Origin: Bacillus glycinifermentans
Lineage (GTDB): Bacteria > Bacillota > Bacilli > Bacillales > Bacillaceae
DNA length: 64,000 nt
NCBI RefSeq assembly: GCF_001042475.2
Contig: NZ_LECW02000005.1
Location: forward strand, 189,993-253,992
Reading direction: 5' to 3'
Shown: positions 63,613 through 64,000 of the stretch, piece by piece
How the letters are laid out: each line of letters starts with the position of its first letter
Numbering within the stretch: the stretch's first letter is position 1
Translations under genes and position numbers: made by a program
The notes under the pieces: generated by a model
The model's database searches: none
Told to the model about the DNA's origin: nothing
What the model saw: only the letters and a program-made list of their open reading frames with translations

Positions 63613-64000
63613 ATGAAAAGCATTGAATTGTTCGCGGGTATAGGCGGAATTGCGCTAGCTGCCGAATGGGCCGGCATCGAAACCGTGGCTTTTTGCGAGA
63701 GAGAGCCATTTTGCCAAAAGGTATTACAGAAGAATTTCCCCGGTGTTCCCATTTTTGACGATGTGTGCACCTTGAATAGACAGCTTTTAGAGGAAAAAGG
63801 AGTGATCGAACCAGGTGGAACAGTTGACATTATTTCCGGAGGATTCCCTTGCCAGCCTTACAGTATTGCCGGGAAGCGAAAAGGCAAGGAAGATGACCGC
63901 GACCTCTGGCCTGAAATGTTTAGGATCATCAAAGAACTTAGGCCCACTTGGGTTGTTGGTGAAAACGTTGCTAACTTCGTCAATATGGAGCTCGACCGCA
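63613..64000 (+). CDS. DNA (cytosine-5) methyltransferase, 5' part
   Basis: 129 codons before the window ends. Motif I FAGIGG (7-12), motif IV with the catalytic cysteine GGFPCQPYS (Cys80) and motif VI ENV (117-119) identify a C5-cytosine methyltransferase. Phage enzymes of this kind modify the phage genome against host restriction. No cognate endonuclease is visible in the window. GAGGGTAAACGG precedes the ATG. Target recognition is unknown because that domain is outside. Confidence 0.95.
   Translation, partial: MKSIELFAGIGGIALAAEWAGIETVAFCEREPFCQKVLQKNFPGVPIFDDVCTLNRQLLEEKGVIEPGGTVDIISGGFPCQPYSIAGKRKGKEDDRDLWPEMFRIIKELRPTWVVGENVANFVNMELDR

Larger units (their letters stand above)
51684..64000. 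mobile_element. Temperate prophage or prophage-like element inserted in gerE (left part)
   Basis: From about base 51,684 to the window end all genes are phage-type: a leftward lysogeny module, a repressor/Cro switch, an antirepressor, RecT/YqaJ recombination, DnaD/DnaC replication, and many tiny overlapping ORFs with XtrA and YopX. Content and order resemble the early regions of the B. subtilis skin element and PBSX/phi105-type phages. The left junction is placed by the loss of GerE similarity. The right end, structural genes and integrase are outside the window, so completeness and the attachment core are unknown. Confidence 0.9.

Overview
The window comes from a Bacillus chromosome of the B. 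subtilis group, most likely the B. licheniformis branch. Bases 1-51,700 follow the B. subtilis order pftAB / infC-rpmI-rplT / ysdABC / abnA-ara operon-abfA / cstA / sspI / ysgA-pheST / rnhC-zapA-yshB-polX-mutSB-yshE / lcfA-fadRB-etfBA / trxA / uvrC / lysC / yslB / sdhCAB / ysmA / gerE. Differences from B. subtilis are a missing araL, a ydbST-like operon next to cstA, and added genes: a secreted metzincin, an M50-type membrane protease, a TetR/quinone-reductase pair and an SDR. Species assignment is an inference from protein similarity and gene order recalled from memory.

Region by region. 1-4.4 kb: pyruvate facilitator genes, the IF3-L35-L20 operon with its L20 leader, ysdA, ysdB (with a sigma-W promoter) and ysdC. 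4.4-15.5 kb: the arabinan/arabinose block. It has a perfect sigma-A promoter, AraR-like operators and cre-like sites, the enzymes AraA/B/D, the AraNPQ importer and AbfA, but the secreted arabinanase abnA carries a frameshift. 15.5-20.6 kb: a TetR-ydbS-ydbT operon whose operator fills its own promoter, cstA and sspI. 20.7-25.3 kb: ysgA and pheST behind a Phe T-box. 25.3-27.5 kb: a secreted protease, a small membrane protein and two long non-coding stretches. 27.5-34.1 kb: rnhC, zapA, yshB, polX, mutSB, yshE and a previously uncalled 27-residue membrane ORF. 34.4-35.7 kb: a TetR gene and an NAD(P)H oxidoreductase gene sharing an identical 18-bp operator. 35.9-41 kb: the FadR fatty-acid degradation operon, with a frameshift in lcfA, a perfect cre inside lcfA and a perfect FadR operator before fadR. 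41-51.4 kb: trxA, uvrC, riboswitch-controlled lysC, a membrane protease, yslB, sdhCAB, ysmA and an SDR.

51.5-64 kb: the late sporulation regulator gene gerE keeps its sigma-K promoter but is cut at about codon 50, inside the DNA-binding helix region. Everything downstream is the left part of a temperate prophage or prophage-like element that runs off the window. It has a leftward lysogeny module (ImmA-like protease, lipoprotein, coiled-coil protein, CI-like repressor), a repressor/Cro switch with repeated operators, and a rightward early region. The early region holds an antirepressor, YqaJ exonuclease, RecT annealase, DnaD-like initiator, DnaC-like loader, a DUF1064 nuclease, XtrA, tandem YopX proteins, a RusA remnant, many 30-60-residue ORFs and the start of a cytosine methyltransferase. 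No integrase is in the window.

The most interesting observation is the gerE interruption. It resembles the sigK/skin and spsM/SP-beta arrangements, in which the host gene is rebuilt by programmed excision during sporulation. Whether this element excises cannot be decided here, because the right end and recombinase lie outside the window.
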